A DNA stretch of 64,000 nucleotides from Shinisaurus crocodilurus. Taxonomy: Eukaryota; Chordata; Lepidosauria; Squamata; Shinisauridae. Below, piece by piece: positions 54,203 through 64,000 of this stretch (the stretch's first letter is position 1; each line of letters starts with the position of its first letter). The translations under genes and the position numbers were made by a program. The notes under the pieces were generated by a model, which worked only from the letters and a program-made list of their open reading frames with translations, was not told the origin of the DNA and did no database searches. The stretch lies in NCBI GenBank assembly GCA_021292165.1, contig CM037878.1, positions 193,005,118 through 193,069,117 of the forward strand, in the 5' to 3' direction.

Positions 54203-54990
54203 CCTGAAAGTGATTGGTTATTTTCTCTGTAACAATGAGGTCTGTCTGTTTAAGGGTTGCTTATCTATATAATGTTCTACTCTAACCTCTCTGTCCATGG
54301 CCACCGAAAGCCAGTTTGAATAAAAAAAACATTGTACACCACATTGAGAAGGCACACAAGCTCAGACTGGTGAGTCTCCCAAGTAAGACAATACCAAAGT
54401 TGAGAGGCAGCTGTTGTTTTTGATAGTTTGCAGCACTGTTTCTCCTTATTGTGCTTCCTATATTGTATCCAAGTAGGGGTAGCAACATATTTCTTCCCTG
54501 TGAAGTTGGTAGTTGTGTTATGAGTGGTATAATAACTGTTCTTGTGGAAAGAGTAACAGGAATACAAGAATACAGGCCCAAAACATTGGCTTATGGGACA
54601 TTGATCAAGTATGAACTGACGTAACCTCTGGACTGAGAGTATTAGAATACACAAGAGAGAGATTGTTAAAGGAGGAATGTCTGAGTTGAAATGGAGATAA
54701 CATGTAAATAACGGGACTTCTGGTGGGGGGAAATGGATGACTGACACCTTCACTAAATGGCTGAAGGAACAACCCAGCTCAGAAATCGGCCAGGAGTGAT
54801 CCTGGCTGGTGTTTATCTTCCTTGAATCAAAGGGAAGATCTAGAGATAAGCCTTCTATTCTCTAAAGGTCACTTTTTGGGAGCTTATCTGCCATCTTCAA
54901 CAGTTAACTAGCAAGAAGGACCCAGAGTGAAGGATTTACAATTTGCTCGATTGTCGTAGTTGGAGATCAAAGTCTGCCTGCCCCCATTTC
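54203..54990. other. No gene seen
   Basis: A 158-codon minus frame at 54277-54753 has no recognisable domain or start context. Confidence 0.4.
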
Positions 54991-56280
54991 TCTAAAGATT
55001 TAGTGCCTTTATTTGTTTATAGAGTGATTTTTTTTTACAGCAGAGTTGGATAGTTCATATGATAAGATCTTGTTTTTCTTGGGATTATTAAGGGGAAGGA
55101 GAAATTCGGGTGAATAGCCTCACAAAGAGAAGTTATATGTAAGGGTTCCCCCCCCCTTTTATTTTGAAATGGGAAAGAGGCTTCTCTGAATTTTATTTTT
55201 TCCTTTGTATTCTTAATTAATTCTTGCTTAGCGAAAGTGTTATAGAGACAGACTAGATTGTTGTGGGAAGACTTTTGTTTTTGATTTGACTGGCGAGGAG
55301 GAATGCACATAAATAAAAGATCATTTATTTATTATTTATTATTTACATTTATTAATCGCCCATCTGGCCGGCAACCAATAAAGTACAGATCGGGACTGCT
55401 GGATTGTACTGAGGATTAAAGGAGACATAATGGCTACACTTGACTCGATTTACAAGTTATTGGAACAGATCGCTAAAAAATTTGAAGACAGGATCAATGC
55501 TTTTGAAAAAAGATTGGATGAGAGGTTTGGAGTGGAAATGACTTGAGAAGCCAAAGCGGAGGAACTGATTAGGATGGAGGATTCTGGAAATAAGTTGGAT
55601 GCCATACAATATGTTAAAATATTGGTTAGCTACACAGAACTTATGCCTGAGGAGGAGAAATACACTTTGGTTAGTGGATCTGGAGTTGTTCTGGGCTTGG
55701 AAGATTTGGGAGATTGTTGGCTTGCTCTGTCAGAGAGAATACAGTGGATCAGATTAATCAGCAGTACTTCTCTATTGCAATGGGTTTGGATGAAGCAGAT
55801 ATAAAACAATCCCTTCAGCAAGGTTTTTTTGTGGGAGCGAAACTAGAGGACAAAGTTTCAGTCATTTTGACCAGCAGGTGGAGGGATTGTGCCTTTGGTG
55901 TTATAAAGCTGGAACAGAATAGGATTGTTTTCAACAGAGGAAGAGCAGATGAAGGGCTCAATTAGGATGGAAGAACATCTGGTGAATACTGGGCCCGGCA
56001 GAGATGGTTAAATGTGTTGTGGATTAAAGAAAATATAGTTATGCTTACTGTGTACTGGATTATTTGAGATTGGGGGAGAATATGTGATGGAATACAGATG
56101 GAAGGGATTTAATAAATGGGGATATGTTGTTCTAATGAAATAGTGGGAAATTGTGTGACTAAAAGGCCTGAAATTTAAGTTATGTTTTACTTTTAAGACA
56201 ATGTTCTCAAGGTGAGGGATGGATATGTACATTTTATGTTGCGATGTGTACGAAAGTTAGGAAGGATGGATAAAAAGATT
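54991..56280 (+). mobile_element. Internally deleted L1-type LINE
   Basis: An AT-rich leader is followed by the start of an ORF1-like frame (55430) and then, by about 55970, by a G-rich, AT-rich stretch like an L1 3' UTR (GATTATTTGAGATTGGGGGA). ORF2 is missing. An (ATTT)n with a LINE-tail-like motif at about 55318-55375 suggests another insertion in the leader. Confidence 0.55.
55430..55965 (+). pseudogene. L1 ORF1-like fragment, broken
   Basis: ATG at 55430 opens a 38-codon frame, MATLDSIYKLLEQIAKKFED followed by RINAFEKRLDERFG, a heptad-like coiled coil as at the N-terminus of L1 ORF1 proteins. A TGA ends it at 55544-55546, and the same frame continues beyond the stop from 55547 with KLDAIQYVKILVSYTEL. 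A frame shift near 55710-55750 leads to VDQINQQYFSIAMGLDEADI and ending GRADEGLN. ORF1 proteins form trimers that bind LINE RNA. This copy cannot make one. The L1 assignment rests on the coiled-coil start and position, not on a search. Confidence 0.55.
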
Positions 56281-56317
56281 GAAATTATAATTTGTCCCAT
56301 CTGGGATTATTAATATA

Positions 56318-56550
56318 TGTGGCGTAGTGGTGAGAGTGTTGGACTGGAACTCAGGAGATCCGGGTTCTAGTCCCCGCTCGGCCATGGAACTCACTGGGTG
56401 ACTTTGGGCCAGTCACTGACTCTCAGCCTCACCTACCTCACAGGGTTGTTGTGAGAATAAAATGGAGAAGAGGAGGATTATGTAAGCCGCCTTGGGTTCC
56501 TTGCAGGAAAAAAGGCGGGGTATAAATGTAATAAATAAATAAATAAATGT
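56318..56550 (+). mobile_element. tRNA-derived SINE (family T), copy 6
   Basis: TGGCGTAGTGGTGAGAGTG (A box), GGTTCTAGTCC (B box), GGTTCCTTGCAGGAAAAAAG and an (AAAT)n tail are all present. The first few bases of the head are missing. Confidence 0.92.
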
Positions 56551-56938
56551 GAGTGAAATGCATATTATTGTTTATAATAGAATAATGCTTAGTAAAGATC
56601 TTGACATTTTTGTTAACATGTAGAGAATAATTAATATTTAGGGTTGAATGGAAACCTCTGCCTTAAACTTAAAACTTGTCAGATTAAAAAAAGAAAGAGA
56701 GAGAGAACATGTAAATAACAATACAACAGGAGATATCAGCCTAAAGAGATTAACACATGCCCAGCAGGGAATCAGACTACAGGCTATGTCAATATTCAGG
56801 GAAATGATTAGTTTATGGATTAAGGAAAAGCAGGAAGTAGACAGGAGGAAATATTGCAAAGAATATGGTTAATATACATTTAGTCAGGAAGAAATGCCTA
56901 ACTAAGGGGAAAACGTAGTAGGACAATAGGGGGATTAG

Positions 56939-57409
56939 TGTAGGACACGTCAAGAGTTATTCACTCACTAAAGGGATAGGGGATTCCTCCCTTTCCATAG
57001 GACAAACAAGAAGGAAAAGAGTATAAGAACTAGAGGGTATTAGCAGGTAGTTCACAGCTCACCTTAACCCAACAACAACCGCTGTCAGAATTGGCTTCAC
57101 TGGACGAACAATAAGGACAGGTTTACACCTTTGGAGTCTCTGAACTTTCTTTCTCTCTTTGCAGCACGGAGCTCTAGTCTCCAATCTTATTGCTATCCCA
57201 TAGCCTATTAGGTTAAGGTCTTCTATCTCTTAGTCTTATAGGGTATGAGTGTGGATGGTGAATTGCTGCCTTCCCATTTAATGCTTGTATTGTGATCATA
57301 AGAGACTATATTAAGGAACCTGTATCTGTTCTATCTTTAATAAAAGTATACTTGCATTTTCTAAGAGTGTCTGTCTGTTTTAGTATAAGAGAAAAGTAGG
57401 GAACCTACA
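56939..57409 (+). mobile_element. Candidate LTR, 471 bp
   Basis: The segment begins TGTAGG and ends CCTACA, an exact 6-bp inverted repeat with TG/CA ends. TATAAG lies at 57022 and AATAAA at 57339-57344, spaced as promoter and polyadenylation signal. A purine run (ACAATAGGGGG) just upstream could be a polypurine tract, which would make this a 3' LTR. No TSD, primer site or second LTR was seen. The 74-codon frame at 56648-56872 upstream is unassigned. Confidence 0.5.
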
Positions 57410-58191
57410 CTCACAAGCAACGCACATTAGACTCCAGCAAAAGATCCTAGCACCTCTCGGGTTAGCATGGGGTTGGTGCAACTGGTAATTAGTGATGCCA
57501 ACTCTGACACTATCCAATTGGAACAGTTGATACAATGGGCTTTCCATTTTTAAAAATATATTCACGTTTGCAAGCACTGAAATCCAAAATACATGTTGTC
57601 TAGAGAGGTTTAAAACTATTCAGGCACTTCAGAAATTTTTATAAGTATTTCCATTTGGAAGTAATCATAATTCTTGACTGGTGTAAAATGATTTAAAATT
57701 ACTGGTGCACTTTACAGTTTTAGGGAGTGCTGCAGCAGCTTAAAAATGAATGCACGTGTGCGCGCGCACACACACATCAAATATAATAAACTACAAATGA
57801 CATCTTAAACACTGGATCATCCACTGGTGGATGCACTCATATATCAGGTGTCAGGACAATGGGAAAACATACTGCACACTAATGAGAGGCATGCAATGGT
57901 CCATTAACTAACTAGCTTTTCCTCTTAACTTAGCTAAGGCAACATTTCTACATAATGCTTTGATCTATTTTGTCTCATTTGAAGCACAGAAAAATTCATA
58001 AATAACTTTATAGTCCAATGATATACAGTTTTACATAGAACTCTCACTCAACCTAATTGATCTTATTCCTAGAGAAGCATACATGCATAGGATTGCTGCT
58101 TGAGTGTGAATTGTTCCCCAAACCCCAAGAATCAATGTTAAATAACAGACAGCATTTAACTTTTAAAAACTGGCTCAAAAATCCTATTCAG
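57410..58191. other. No gene seen; short (GC)(AC)n near 57758-57776
   Basis: Unassigned AT-rich DNA. Confidence 0.4.
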
Positions 58192-58199
58192 CCACATCT

Positions 58200-58909
58200 C
58201 AGGGCCGGCGCTACCGCTAGGCCAACTAGGCGGTTGCCTAGGGCGCGCGGCTGAAGGAGGGCGCGCGGTTGAAGAGGGCGCGGAAACGCTGCGCTCCTCT
58301 TCGCTGCCGCTGCGCCGCCCCCGCCAGGCCTCCGCCTCCCCACCCTCCTGCCTGCCGCCACCGCCGCCGCGCCTCCCCCCGCTCGCTCGCCGCTGCGCTT
58401 CCCCCCGCCCCACCCACCCGCTCGCTCGCCCGCTCGCCGCTGCGCCTCCCCCCGCCCACCCACTCGCTGCCGCTGCGCTTCCCCCCGCCCGCCCGCCCGC
58501 CCGCTCGCTCGCTGCCGCTGCGCCTCCCACCGCCATCGCCACCCCCCCCACCCCCCCCGTCACCCCCCCCCCCCCCCCCCGTCACCTACCTTCGTCGCGT
58601 CGCTTCCGGAGCCCCGCCCGCGTTGTTTTGGCGGGAGGAACGAGGGCAGAAGGGCTTAAACAGCCCTGTTGCCATGGTTTCCCCCGGCAAAAAACAGCGC
58701 GGGGGTCCCGTCGCGTCGCTTCAGGAGGAGGAGGAGGAGGAAGCAGCAGCAGCAGCAGCAGCAGCCGCCACCGCCGCCGCAGCCAGGGCGGGGGGGGAAG
58801 GTAGGTTGGTGGTGGCGGCGCAGGTTTTTTTTTTTTTTTCTGCTTTGGAGAGGGGGGGGCGCTAAATATTTTTTCGCCTGGGGTGCCAAACTGCCCTGCA
58901 CCGGTCCTG
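58200..58909. mobile_element. GC-rich hAT-type element, 710 bp
   Basis: The ends CAGGGCCGGCGCTACC and CTGCACCGGTCCTG are inverted, and the perfect 8-bp TSD CCACATCT lies at 58192-58199 and 58910-58917. The interior is CCG/CTCG-rich on the left and (GGA)n/(GCA)n-rich on the right, around a core with GTCGCGTCGCTTCCGG, TTTTGGCGGGAGG, GGCAAAAAACAGCGCG and a second GTCGCGTCGCTTCAGG. The plan resembles the element at 36015. Long frames on both strands are low-complexity artefacts. Confidence 0.88.
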
Positions 58910-58917
58910 CCACATCT

Positions 58918-59604
58918 CTGCTTCTCTGTGAGTAAACATTCTCTCAGTGTCTATAAAATGGGGGATAATAGTGACTTCTTTTACAGGGTATGGAAAAGGG
59001 GAAACACTATAAAGTTGGGCTGGATGGGGAGAAATACATTTCATTCACATTTTAATACAAATTAAGCTAATTTGTACTTCCCAAACTAATATGCGAACTG
59101 GAACTTAATTATCCTTCAGTTTTCACACTTCTTTACATTTTGTGATGCAGTTTTCCCATTTGAAAAATGTGAATTGAAATGCTTAGAACAGGGGAAATTG
59201 CAAACAAAAATGTGTACATTTGTGAAAATAGTGTACCAAAAGGGGTGTGTCTGTCTGTCTGTCTGTCTCTGTGTGTGTGTGTGTACACATATGTATGTAT
59301 GAGAATTTTGTTTTGTTTTGTTTATGCAAAATGCAAAAAGAGACTGTATTCTCAAAGGTGCCAAAGGGAAACTTCTTTATCTGAACCCAACATTTTTCAG
59401 AGAGAAAAGCTCCTTCATCAGGGGCAAACTTAGAAAATGCGAATGCTGAAAACAGGCTAAGCCAGCTTTCAAAAGTGTAGCTATCCTTCATACACCATCA
59501 AGTGATGTTGTTGCTGTTTTTATCGCTGCATTGGTTTTTATTATGTGGTTTATTGTTGTACACTGCCTTGGGAGAGCTCATGCACTGAAAGGCGTCCAAG
59601 AAAT

Positions 59605-59650
<46 letters not shown>

Positions 59651-60118
59651 CCCCTTTGGAACCTTTGAGAATATGTTATCTTTTTGCATTTCATTCAGTT
59701 TGGGTACCTCCATTCTGGTTTTTGTTTGTGACCAGAATGTGCCCCATTCACACCCCCATCCCCAAATGGGAACTCATGCAAGTGCATTTTGTGACCAAAG
59801 CCCGCATATTCCTGAGCTTGTGATGCTGGTTTGAAAAGTGGCAATCTTTATAAAGTGCACACTTTGATGCTTTAGTCAAGGGGGGGAAGTATGCATTTGG
59901 GTGTGCACTTTAAAAAGATTGTACCCAAATGTGCACTTTTCCCATTCAGGAAAGAAAAGAAAAGAAAAAAGCTCACAATCAGGTACAGAAAGAAGATGGA
60001 CTGAGCTTCCAGGTAGAGCTTGGAGAAACTTGACAAACTTGAGCTTTGGTAATTCTCCCATCCCAGTATATATTAGGGGAAATTGCTAGTGGAAAATTAA
60101 TGCAAAAATGTATAATAT
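58918..60118. other. No gene; scattered MITE debris and microsatellites
   Basis: Family D-like words (AAAATGTGTACATTTGTG near 59208, GTGCACTTT near 59905) are scattered here. A (CTGT)n/(GT)n tract lies at about 59248-59283 and an (ATC)n tract at about 59608-59649. Confidence 0.5.
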
Positions 60119-60121
60119 GAT

Positions 60122-60472
60122 GGAGGTGTTGAACCACTTTCAGCCCAAGGGCTGAATCCAGTTTTGGAGAATTGGATTCAGGGGCTGCATTCCAGTGGCA
60201 GGTGTGCCTGAAGGCTAAAGGGGCAGGGCTAAAATACAAAAAATGTTAGCTTATCTTAGCGTAATGCTCTTACTGCCAGTAAATATGCCTTAGGAGAGGC
60301 ATTTCAACCTTTTAGAGTTGGAAAAATTGTGCAAAATCCAGGATGCCAGCGGACAATTGGTGGGCTGGGGAATACGGCCATGGGAAGCAGGAATTGCCAT
60401 CTATCGAACATTGGAGGGACAGATTGGAGGGCCGGATTTGGCCCACAGGTGAGGGTCCCCACCTCAGGCATA
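60122..60472. mobile_element. hAT-like MITE (family F), copy 2
   Basis: GAGGTGTTGAACC at the left and GGGTCCCCACCTC at the right are inverted ends. The interior shares CTTAGGAGAGGCATTTCAAC with 22012-22346. No clean TSD. Confidence 0.65.
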
Positions 60473-60774
60473 TGGATTTTCATCCATAGAAAAATGCACA
60501 CAAAAATGCAAACAAAACAATTGTGCAGACTTAAAAAAACAAACAACAACAACAATCAAACTCAAAGCCTGATGTAGAAACAGGATGGAATGAATGTTAT
60601 TATTGAAAGCAAGACAGACAGATTCATTCATTCCCACTACGAAGCAGGATAAATAATATAAATCATTACTAAGTCATTTGGTATTTTTACATTCAGCAAG
60701 GTGGGCGGGTTTTGGTTTGGTTTTAAAGACACTTTTCTTCACTGTACTAAAAGTCAAAATGGCACACTCTAAGG

Positions 60775-60909
60775 CAGTGTTCTCCAACCTTGGGTCCCCA
60801 GATCTGTTTGGCCTACAACTCCCAGCATGCCCCAGCCAGCATAGCTGGCTGGGGCATGCTGGGAGTTGTAGGCCAAACACATCTGGGGACCCAAGGTTGG
60901 AGAACACTG
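60775..60909. mobile_element. hAT hairpin MITE (family C), 135 bp, nearly perfect palindrome
   Basis: A perfect 8-bp TSD, CTCTAAGG, flanks it (60767-60774 and 60910-60917). The arms CAGTGTTCTCCAACCTTGGG to CAGCATGCCCCAGCCAGC pair with their complements almost base for base. Confidence 0.95.
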
Positions 60910-60917
60910 CTCTAAGG

Positions 60918-62640
60918 GTATGGGGGGGACCATCAAACTGCATGCAAGTGGAGAAGGCAATGAAGTGTTCTGAAATAAATTATGCCCTCTGAGTTGATAT
61001 GTTCTGGCATAAAGGGCATTCTTTTTAAACAAGAGACAACTATTGATACTAAGATGAAGTGACTTTGGGGATCCAGTGTGTGACTGCAATATGCACTACA
61101 AAGCCGGACAAAATTCATTTGGTGAAATGCTTGTAATGTTTTTAAAGCAGTGATTCTCAAGTTATGAATGGAAAAAGATATAACGGAAATGACACACTGT
61201 AGTGACAAAATAACACACTTTATGGCATACATGATACCCTCTGAGATGACCTTGAACTGCTCTGGATACTCCAGTAACAGAAGACATGTCATTTGCTATG
61301 ATTTGCCTGACAGTAAAGTTCTCTTTAAACAGAGAGGGACGGATCTGTCTAGCATTTAACACCAAGAAAGAATCTTTCTATAAATACATTTTTGCTTGAG
61401 GCAAGGTAGTTTGATTTTGATTACACTGTTCATCTATTCTCAGTCACTACTCTGTGACCTAAAAATAGGACCTTGGCAGAGGATATTATATGCGGGACAA
61501 CTTTTCCAGAGTTATGTGTTGAGATAGGAAATCCAGAGTGAACATTTCAAGGATAAGGCAGCAACCCTATGCACACTGGGGAGTAAGCCCCATTGCACAC
61601 ATTGGGGCTTACTTCTGAGTAAACATCCTTAAGATTGGTGCATTAAAGACTGATAATTCAGCTAGAACCATGAATAGCTCAAGTGTGTGTGCGTGTGTGG
61701 TGTATACATATCTATTTAGATACCGTAGATAGCTTTTTCCCAATGGCTTTTATTTCTCAGTTGGTGAGAACCCAATGGGAGGAAGAACCATTTCACTCAT
61801 GCCTGACCATGTCTGACTCTTGCAATAATTCAGCAAAGTGCATAATTTGAGCAGAGACTTACCGCACAATCCTCTGAATATCTCCTCAGAAGTAAGTCAG
61901 GTTAATGTCAATGAGATTTACTCCCAGGTAAGTATAGATAGGATTCCAGCCTTAACTTACCATAGAGTGAAACTAATTTATCACAGACAGGGTTGTGTGC
62001 ACACTGGACCTATCCTCAACATCACTGTCCCAGCCAGCTCCACCCCTCCAACCTTCAGTGAAGGTCTGAAGGGGGAACCCACATGGGTCACCTGTACCCA
62101 GGTAGGGCCTCCACACTCTGGAGCCTGGCTTGCTCAAGGCTCCTACAGGCACTCAGCTCTACACATGTAGGTCCTCCACACAATCCAAAGCCCTGATAGT
62201 GCAAGGCTCCCAATCACATGGGAGAGCCTACACACCTCCAGCTGAATGCACACAGGATCCCCCTTGAAACTTTAGGACTATTCATAAAGTTTGGTAGGTG
62301 TGGAGAAAATGCGGAGCAGCAGGGATGGTGATATTGGGGAATGGGCTTGTGCACATGGCCTCACCCTCAGGCTGCCTAAGGCATCCTGACACTACTTATC
62401 TGGTTTGAAACCCTGCTTCTTCCAAGTTATAAATGGTAGGTGGTAGTAAAGTCCTGGGATCAAGACAGAAGCATGTTATTGTTCATGCCAAAAAGCCAGT
62501 CTGACTTGGAAACCATATCTTATTTAATAAGGCTTGTTGCATGACATTTTAGGGTTACTTGCTGTTCGATGTTTGCTGCTCTGGTTAGTACTTGGCAATA
62601 ACTTGGTGGTGGTACGGAGGCTGATTCCCTTCTATTTAAC
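60918..62640. other. No gene seen
   Basis: Unassigned. Frames of 104-119 codons at 60678-61292 overlap on opposite strands and partly lie in the MITE. A (GT)n run lies near 61683. Confidence 0.4.
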
Positions 62641-63010
62641 CAAACTGTATTTATTTATACATTTGTTTGTTTGATTTTTTTTTCCTATCAAGAAATATGG
62701 CATTCAAGGTGGCTTATAATCATAAATAAACCATGATTAAAACAACAATAAAACAATGAATTAAACACAATAAAAACACAAAAACAGAATAAAAAGAGTA
62801 TCCAAACCTACAGGCCCACTTACACACCAAAGGCCTGCTTGAATAAAGAGGTCTTTGCCTGCCAGCAGAAGTAAAACAGAGAGAGAATGAACCTAGCCTT
62901 CTTTGGCAGGGATTTCCACAGGCTGGGAATGGCCACTGAGAAGGTCCTCTCTCATCATGTCACCACCAAATGCCTCTCTGAAGGTGCATTGAAATAAGGG
63001 CCTCTTTCCT
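62641..63010 (-). mobile_element. LINE 3' end, minus orientation
   Basis: TTTATACATTTGTTTGTTTG and ATGGCATTCAAGGTGGCTTA followed by AAACAACAATAAAACAATG form the reversed tail. AATAAAGAGGTCTTTGCCTG and CAGGGATTTCCACAGGCTGG follow, as in the 3' region of L2-type LINEs. Confidence 0.6.
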
Positions 63011-63300
63011 TTATTCCCTTTGCCCATTCAGCCATCTGAATTCCAACAGGTATGTCAACTATGTGAATAACTTTTGGATTTATCTCAGATTTGACACTTG
63101 GAAATGGAGACACTCACATGTTCCCTAAATCTTCAAAGCTGATGACTACAAACTTGAGTTGTATATGACTGATATAATAATGACACAAACACTTTACCAT
63201 ATGCCAAAGACTAGACATGCCACTTTGAACTTGATCGTGTGACTTTCCTTAATGCAATCTTCCTGAGAGCTTGGCTATGGGTGCGATTGTCCAGCTACAG

Positions 63301-63836
63301 TAGGGATGTATGGACTTTGTTAAAGCTTTTCTGTCTGTTTGTTTTGCGGAATTTCAGGTGCTTTTCATTCTGCCATCTACTCATTGACAGAACTGGATTT
63401 TGTGCAAATGCATTCATATGCATTTGCGTAAATTTGCACTTCTGAAAATGTGCAAATCCCCCCAAAATATGCAAATCCCCCCCAAAAGTGCATAAATTTG
63501 CACTTCTGAAAATGTGCAAATCTGCCCAAAATATGCAAATCCCCCCCAAAAGTGCATAAATTTGCACTTCTGAAAATGTGCAAATCTGCCCAAAATATGC
63601 AAATCCCCCCCCCAAAATGCACATTTTCACACCTTAGTCTATGGGGGAATGTGCATTTTCAGTTGGTGTCTTTATTTTTCATATTTTTCTATCACTGAAT
63701 TTGCATAAAATTATGGAAAGTTTTAAAAAAATGGTCTGCAAGTCCATGGAAAGCTGGTCTGCTATGGAATTCTCAGGTCAGATTCATAGAAATCCAAAAT
63801 CATTTGAGTCAATTGCAGATTTCTCTGACATCCCTA
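63301..63836. mobile_element. Non-autonomous hAT element (family A), 536 bp
   Basis: The ends TAGGGATGTATGGAC and TCTCTGACATCCCTA are inverted. The flanks AGCTACAG (63293-63300) and AGCTATAG (63837-63844) match at 7 of 8 bases. Interior blocks match 976-1374 (CTCATTGACAG, AATTTGCATAAAATTATGG). A tandem repeat accounts for its extra length. Confidence 0.87.
63421..63610. repeat. 64-bp tandem repeat, about three units
   Basis: TGCATAAATTTGCACTTCTG starts units at 63489 and 63553, and a variant unit starts near 63425. Each unit contains AAATGTGCAAATC and CAAAATATGCAAATCCCCCC. Confidence 0.9.
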
Positions 63837-63844
63837 AGCTATAG

Positions 63845-64000
63845 CCTGTTATGTCGAACATCACATTTCTGTCTGTCATATTTCTAAGTCAGTAATTAGA
63901 CTATATTGAGCTGGTATTTGGATATGGCAGATTAAGCAAATACCTTGACAAGAAATGCTATGCTTGGGATTTACTACAGAGCAAATGTCTGCTACATATA
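63845..64000. other. No feature seen to the window end
   Basis: Unassigned AT-rich DNA. Confidence 0.4.

Noticed and set aside
54277..54753. 158-codon minus frame
   Set aside because: No domain, no splice context, and overlapping frames on the same strand.
58238..58865. 198-codon plus frame and overlapping minus frames
   Set aside because: Low-complexity serine/proline/arginine and glycine/alanine strings inside the GC-rich hAT element; no conserved domain.
63421..63610. CRISPR-like array
   Set aside because: The units are contiguous 64-bp tandem repeats without spacers, inside a eukaryotic hAT element.

Overview
This is vertebrate nuclear DNA with no recognisable host gene. The repeat content points to a squamate reptile, most likely a lizard: CR1, L2, L3-like and L1 LINE fragments lie beside tRNA-derived SINEs, a 5S rRNA-derived SINE with a CR1-type tail, many short hAT elements with 8-bp target-site duplications (TSDs), and abundant AC/AAT/AT microsatellites. 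The species assignment is inference. I saw no exon supported by splice sites and a conserved protein. The only recognisable proteins are broken retrotransposon reverse transcriptases (L2, CR1) and an L1 ORF1 fragment. The window therefore looks intergenic or intronic.

Layout. 1-9 kb: hAT MITEs, two 5S-SINE copies sharing about 100 bp of 3' flank, and two L2 fragments (3.0-3.7 kb on +, 6.2-8.4 kb on -). 9-20 kb: hairpin MITEs of hAT and Tc1/mariner type, a GC-rich MITE inside a CT microsatellite, and tRNA- and 5S-derived SINEs. 20-28 kb: a CR1 reverse-transcriptase fragment, then a CR1 3' end split by a 1.15-kb hAT element. 28-36 kb: nested hAT elements, an unclassified TCAG-tailed repeat, and two L2 remnants, one holding a GC-rich palindromic insert and the other a 5'-truncated L1 with a 14-bp TSD.

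36-41.3 kb holds the most striking structure. A 2.6-kb segment occurs twice, exactly abutting each side of a 100-N gap, as expected when overlapping contig ends fail to merge. Inside it is a GC-rich, multiply palindromic hAT-type element of about 1.05 kb with a perfect 8-bp TSD. A second element of similar architecture (710 bp, different TSD) lies at 58.2-58.9 kb. 41-57 kb: hairpin MITEs, more SINEs, a SINE broken first by a hAT hairpin and then by an apparent solo LTR, an L3-like remnant, a TG-rich minisatellite, a dead L1 ORF1 and a second candidate LTR. 58-64 kb: the second GC-rich hAT element, an almost perfect hAT hairpin and a hAT element carrying a 64-bp internal tandem repeat.

Nothing here works together as a pathway. 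The biology is the interplay of transposons: LINEs supplying 3' tails to SINEs, and autonomous hAT/mariner transposases (not in this window) moving the short elements. All similarity statements come from reading the sequence by eye; no database search was run.
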